Below the pieces are notes generated by a model that was not told the DNA's origin, did no database searches, and was given only the letters and a program-made list of their open reading frames with translations. Shown here piece after piece: positions 62,801 to 64,000 of a stretch of DNA of 64,000 nt; position 1 is the stretch's first letter; the number at the start of each line of letters is the position of its first letter. Source of the DNA: CAZTCJ01 sp964612085 (GTDB taxonomy: Bacteria > Pseudomonadota > Alphaproteobacteria > JAJFIK01); the NCBI GenBank assembly GCA_964612085.1, contig CAZTCJ010000005.1, positions 31,244-95,243 of the forward strand. Reading direction: 5' to 3'. Position numbers and translations under genes: made by a program.

Positions 62801-63961
62801 TTTCGCCGTGGAGTGATGGCGGGCCACCACCCGGTCTTCGACCAGTTCACCGCCTTCCGTAAACGCCATGATCATCTGACCCGGTGCCACGGAGCGCATC
62901 GCCAGCACGCTGCCATCCGCCGCCAGGACAGGCGTATCGGGCAGGAAACATCTGAGTTCCTCGGGATCGGAGACAGGTCCTGTCTCCACTGGGCGGGCCC
63001 CTTCAAGCACTGAGCGCTCGCCATCCAGGCGTTCGATAACCCGTTGATCCGCTGTCAAACCATCATCCACATCCCGTGCATAGCGATTGTGGTTATGGTT
63101 AACGAAAGAGCTCGAGCTTAATCTGTAAGTAACGCGTGTTGATCCGCTCCAATAACCAATATCTACATCTCGTTCCGTCGACCAAATACTGCCAATCACA
63201 ACTTCCTGGCCGAGGAAATCGCCCCCGCCAATTGATGAAAATCCATCTTCAACGCGTGTGAGATGGATGACTTGCCCTGTCGAACTGAAGTCAATCGAAA
63301 TATCTGCAAAAATACCGCTGCTTTGAAGAAACTGCTCTAGATCAAACTCCAAGTCCCGAATAGCCGTTTCCACACGAATGGATCCGATCCCCAGTCCCCG
63401 GACATCCGGTACAGGGTCCTCATTCACAGCTTGCAGATAAGAATTGAGATAAGCGGCTTGCGTTTCCGCGAGAGCACCGCCAAGGGAATGACCGACGACG
63501 ATCACTCTGTCGATTTGAAGGTTTCCGTCCCGCGCTTGGCGAACCGCATCGGATGCGTACCGCACGGCATCCTGCATTTGCCCAGGTGCTTGCCCCAACA
63601 GGGCCTGGCCGTCAGTTGCAAGATCATTGGGTTCAATTTCCGTTCCCCGATTGACAATGATCAGTGTATTTTCTTTTGGGTAGTACAGAACGAATGCCGC
63701 GTAACCGCCATCCACATAGCCCATGAACTCAGCCGGACGGATAATGGCAGTTGGATTATCCCGATAATCGACAAAGATCAAATTACCGTTGCCATCCACA
63801 TCATTTGGGGCTTGAGAAAAAAGACCTGGCCGTCCATCTACATTATAACCGAGAGCAGCCAGGGCCGCGAGCGCACCCCGGTCCTGATAAAGCTGCCCGC
63901 TCGGATTCCGCCGTCTGACGATATCCCAAAGTTCATCGCGTTCCTGTGGCGTATTACTCAC
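56822..63961 (-). CDS. Giant lipase-Hint-RTX exoprotein
   Basis: A 2379-residue predicted secreted protein. Domains in order: alpha/beta hydrolase with the lipase elbow GHSLGGALAE (Ser159, ~80-190); a Hint module 338-484 (CFLPDTPVL, TPDH, ending VHN with Thr485); a transition region; a glycine/alanine-rich hydrophobic segment (~575-835, FIGFILGAFIGKLFGKK) like the pore domain of RTX toxins; an alpha/beta region; RTX nonapeptides (~1205-1315, more at ~1350-1400 and ~1680-1725, e.g. GGSGGDKLYGGDGNDIL); a cadherin-like domain (~1835-1930); a DxDxDG calcium segment (~1937-2050); and a long disordered tail with no hydrophobic signal peptide at the N-terminus, as for type I secretion. The GTG at 63961 follows GGGAGG at five bases. 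HlyB/HlyD-type transporters are not in the window. Confidence 0.9.
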   Translation of the reverse strand: MSNTPQERDELWDIVRRRNPSGQLYQDRGALAALAALGYNVDGRPGLFSQAPNDVDGNGNLIFVDYRDNPTAIIRPAEFMGYVDGGYAAFVLYYPKENTLIIVNRGTEIEPNDLATDGQALLGQAPGQMQDAVRYASDAVRQARDGNLQIDRVIVVGHSLGGALAETQAAYLNSYLQAVNEDPVPDVRGLGIGSIRVETAIRDLEFDLEQFLQSSGIFADISIDFSSTGQVIHLTRVEDGFSSIGGGDFLGQEVVIGSIWSTERDVDIGYWSGSTRVTYRLSSSSFVNHNHNRYARDVDDGLTADQRVIERLDGERSVLEGARPVETGPVSDPEELRCFLPDTPVLAADGSVLAMRSVAPGQMIMAFTEGGELVEDRVVARHHSTAKLFFELEDGTISTPDHPFLNEQGGFEAIASIAKRSGSIVTSDGQLKNARGTLIAFRDGIKTPLETDEVDTESFDTREICNLTIAKNKTYVANDNRVHNTSFLDLFPTTPKMAVKLEAYDENGNRLEEYDLYYGVSINDDGSVWKIGATGQDLDGDRNTDIIVREIRDVNGNIIRHSADLEKYQQSGVLEYSGTVQGPFRVAPFAATIGSSVGRFLAGDNPVLGVVSSAAFRTIALNIGQYIDAQRQVDLVSQISLATDGFFGDFGPELVQSFASSTVGTVSSFLALELGHTLGLEGFGAELFQTASSTVLSTVVFNALDPAKGLFDGLIGNVIEPSVVEGLGGTIDASTAGQSIGALEASIGSFLGAKLGSLVIQPTTQAGSILSSIGASIGSFAFGVGAGSAGAIGLFATTLNVTLTKVFGQLANVIVPGIGAFIGFILGAFIGKLFGKKPDPVIPRANAEVMLDFDTGYFDVGDVQSRDGGNERLIRNIAESARDTLNGLIGVVVGDARVAPNANLDHVRQIYGHRADQLWVKTGNSSTRHNVATADEAVDYGVLWGIERTKIVGGGLYLKRAIARSNADSVIGLAGDLQIAEDYLFYLNNREFINDMIADAWSTLPASEQTFYTDNADRFARIMAQDEVTLDPTDASWYTANQARVDAIITSLSVTQFAASWLVTLQRASELGLDRAAPSDFFGGMRGFADSLSTIVGGNLGYEDFALRMTGADLEVVRDANRDGIADTGEEILITQTDFGSNIGFNTNLTVTSGTSGHDLRIFSGQSAGVSVSDTYSIYYNPDAFWIAEPDDWLVAGQFSNDSDDIFIGGNGADILRGYAGWDWLDGSAGNDTLYGGVANDVLLGRTGNDTLYGEQDDDYLWGGSGGDKLYGGDGNDILVEGSGSDDLWGDAGDDLFYAFQDQGDDYLFGGTGRDTLSWARDTDGGVDVSLAGTRYGDVRFYEFENLEGSNDSDVLRGDSSANTIRGLDGVDYIYGGGGTGDVLEGGAGADEIRGDGSIGATLSYSLSPGAVWVDLETGSALGADAQGDQFWDIANLQGSDFADTLIGDASANVLTGLRGDDWFIASQGADSLIGGEGFDTADYANWGSAVTINFASNVTATGSGNHTLDSIEHAVGTRYNDTFVGSAEAEAFSGNVGNDWMSGNGGSDIYVINRGGGTDEILDSSGTSDEILFGFGISARHVLPQKVFSHYEMFYHNPFEPDVRTFYDLQLSVVEDGNTASPSSVAVIDVYFHESDSIERISFNDGGWLILDGITSMRRMGTGLTEMFGAANTREWLFGGEGDDVIYGAGSATTFSTHGDIFVGGLGSDTYYGSGGDDQYTFDRAEGRDVISDLGGEDSILFGPGIELTDLTFKVVEASDITEYGLASHLQGDLVFGIRNPSTPDLMPWDLAETIRVDNWGVGTANRVETIIVDGVEFDLANLVRRETGFNTAPIANDQFLYADFFASGGPIGTVSATDPDGDPVSFSITSVSGYGANPSLWSFSGNTLMSTVPWNGTSQAVSTLGVAASDGAGTTNFTVTVYWESYDDLLGFYPIVFDLEGNGYDLVPVDASGTVADVDGDGTVDKVGWVASSDGILTLDRDGNGTVTDLSEISFIDDAPGAQTDLEGLAGHDSNGDGWLTAADEAWEAFSIWRDYDQNGAADASELQSLDQLGMTGLRLTGDPTGQSADQLTDNTVLNTTVWTKADGSMHEAGDIVLAYTPLDSAYAQSWAPGSLVGDNPEAKADLSVANTVDQLSQYPWLMDGADRAGYIESQVQAQAQNELQADVATSEDRGPLDLFNPNMNINASSSAADPAGSPGGRDPVRLLTEQTLAHRDSLKDRIDRFRTRRQTGPAETDAGTGREPGENRLGDFQRALADFSGAGSSNQTWWSHGLVAGRASGQQNRLFSGLDDQETVTQAAGDGTMPGPEGGSIRPDAQSIKADQLFRQALAAFGSDRGAMDERQGVTESGDLRQQDLAQSSLSRWTSASIRRELRA
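58793..58927 (-). repeat. RTX calcium-binding repeats, second block
   Basis: The encoded FGGEGDDVIYGAG and VGGLGSDTYYGSGGDDQYTF are GGxGxDxUx nonapeptides that bind calcium in a beta-roll. They follow an insert of about 300 residues after the main block. Confidence 0.85.
60017..60349 (-). repeat. RTX calcium-binding repeats, main block
   Basis: About a dozen tandem GGxGxDxUx units, e.g. GGNGADILRG, GSAGNDTLYGG, GRTGNDTLYG, GGSGGDKLYGGDGNDIL and GDAGDDLFYA. This is the classical RTX beta-roll that folds on calcium binding outside the cell after type I secretion. Confidence 0.92.
61457..62239 (-). other. Hydrophobic pore-like segment of the RTX protein
   Basis: This part encodes a ~260-residue stretch rich in Gly, Ala, Ser, Ile and Phe with several possible membrane helices (e.g. 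GFILGAFIGKLFG). In RTX cytolysins this position holds the pore-forming domain. It is followed by acylatable regions, consistent with the acyltransferase next door. Confidence 0.6.
62510..62950 (-). other. Hint (intein/hedgehog-type) module inside the RTX protein
   Basis: This part encodes residues 338-484 (147 residues, no room for a homing endonuclease). Block A starts at Cys338 (CFLPDTPVLAADG). Block B is GTISTPDHPFL with the TxxH motif (Thr399, His402). The end is NKTYVANDNRVHN-T with the penultimate His, terminal Asn484 and a Thr485 as +1 nucleophile. All residues needed for protein splicing or cleavage are thus present. It separates the lipase from the pore/RTX part. Confidence 0.82.
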
Positions 63962-64000
63962 GGTCGCCTCCCTCAAGTGTCATCTGCAGCAGGACGGCCT

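Noticed and set aside
62510..62950. Full intein with homing endonuclease
   Set aside because: The module has only 147 residues and no LAGLIDADG or HNH motif, so at most it is a mini-intein or Hint domain.
1..64000. tRNA, rRNA or insertion-sequence ends
   Set aside because: No cloverleaf pattern, rRNA segment, transposase motif or terminal inverted repeat with target duplication was noticed; a tRNAscan/ISfinder run would settle it.

Overview
The window is GC-rich (roughly 60%), densely coded, Gram-negative DNA. The gene families (NnrU, ChrR-like and RskA-like anti-sigma factors, ECF sigma factors, an LpxR-type lipid A deacylase, a TonB receptor, a type II secretion system and an RTX protein) fit an alphaproteobacterium, probably marine or saprophytic. 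This placement is inferred from gene content; there is no rRNA in the window. No tRNA, CRISPR array, insertion sequence or prophage was seen. A 100-base N gap at 23999-24098 shows that this is a draft assembly.

Region 1 (1-5948): a truncated TRIC/UPF0126 membrane protein, an SDR oxidoreductase, a THUMP/RlmL-type RNA methyltransferase, two unrelated trypsin-fold secreted proteases, and a decayed TPR protein that shares an N-terminal motif with the first protease. Region 2 (6029-12652): an envelope and stress block with a DUF4198 protein, cytochrome c, a Tat-type ferritin-like protein, two ECF sigma/anti-sigma modules and a DUF4331 protein. Region 3 (12882-22124): a compact type II secretion operon in the order gspE-F-G-I-J-L-M-C-D-K, followed by a third ECF sigma factor with a minimal 77-residue anti-sigma protein. 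Region 4 (23484-25954): a YadA-type trimeric autotransporter that contains the gap, NnrU, and a heme-monooxygenase-like ABM protein.

Region 5 (26072-44916) looks like one catabolic regulon. It has a TonB receptor, two exported formylglycine-type sulfatases, an exported formylglycine-generating enzyme, two esterases, an exported MmgE/PrpD protein, two DUF3604 lipoproteins, PpiC and HupE proteins, and a regulator made of two complete GntR-FCD units fused head to tail. A 13-bp palindrome, ATTGTC-W-GACAAT, and close variants recur in four of the promoter regions, which points to a common regulator acting on a sulfated substrate.

Region 6 (45035-48084) encodes a secreted coiled-coil protein with a PD-(D/E)XK-like C-terminus beside a secreted parallel beta-helix protein. 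Region 7 (48281-56266) holds an RND efflux pump with an LpxR gene in its operon, OsmC, and two paralogous TetR regulators. A shared 15-bp operator, ACYGAACGGTTYRGT, lies in front of both the pump and the OsmC/TetR pair. Region 8 (56296-63961) is the most striking. It is a 2379-residue exoprotein that combines a lipase-type alpha/beta hydrolase, a Hint (intein/hedgehog) module with a complete set of splicing residues, a hydrophobic pore-like segment, RTX calcium repeats and a cadherin-like/EF-hand tail. A HlyC-type toxin acyltransferase gene lies directly downstream.
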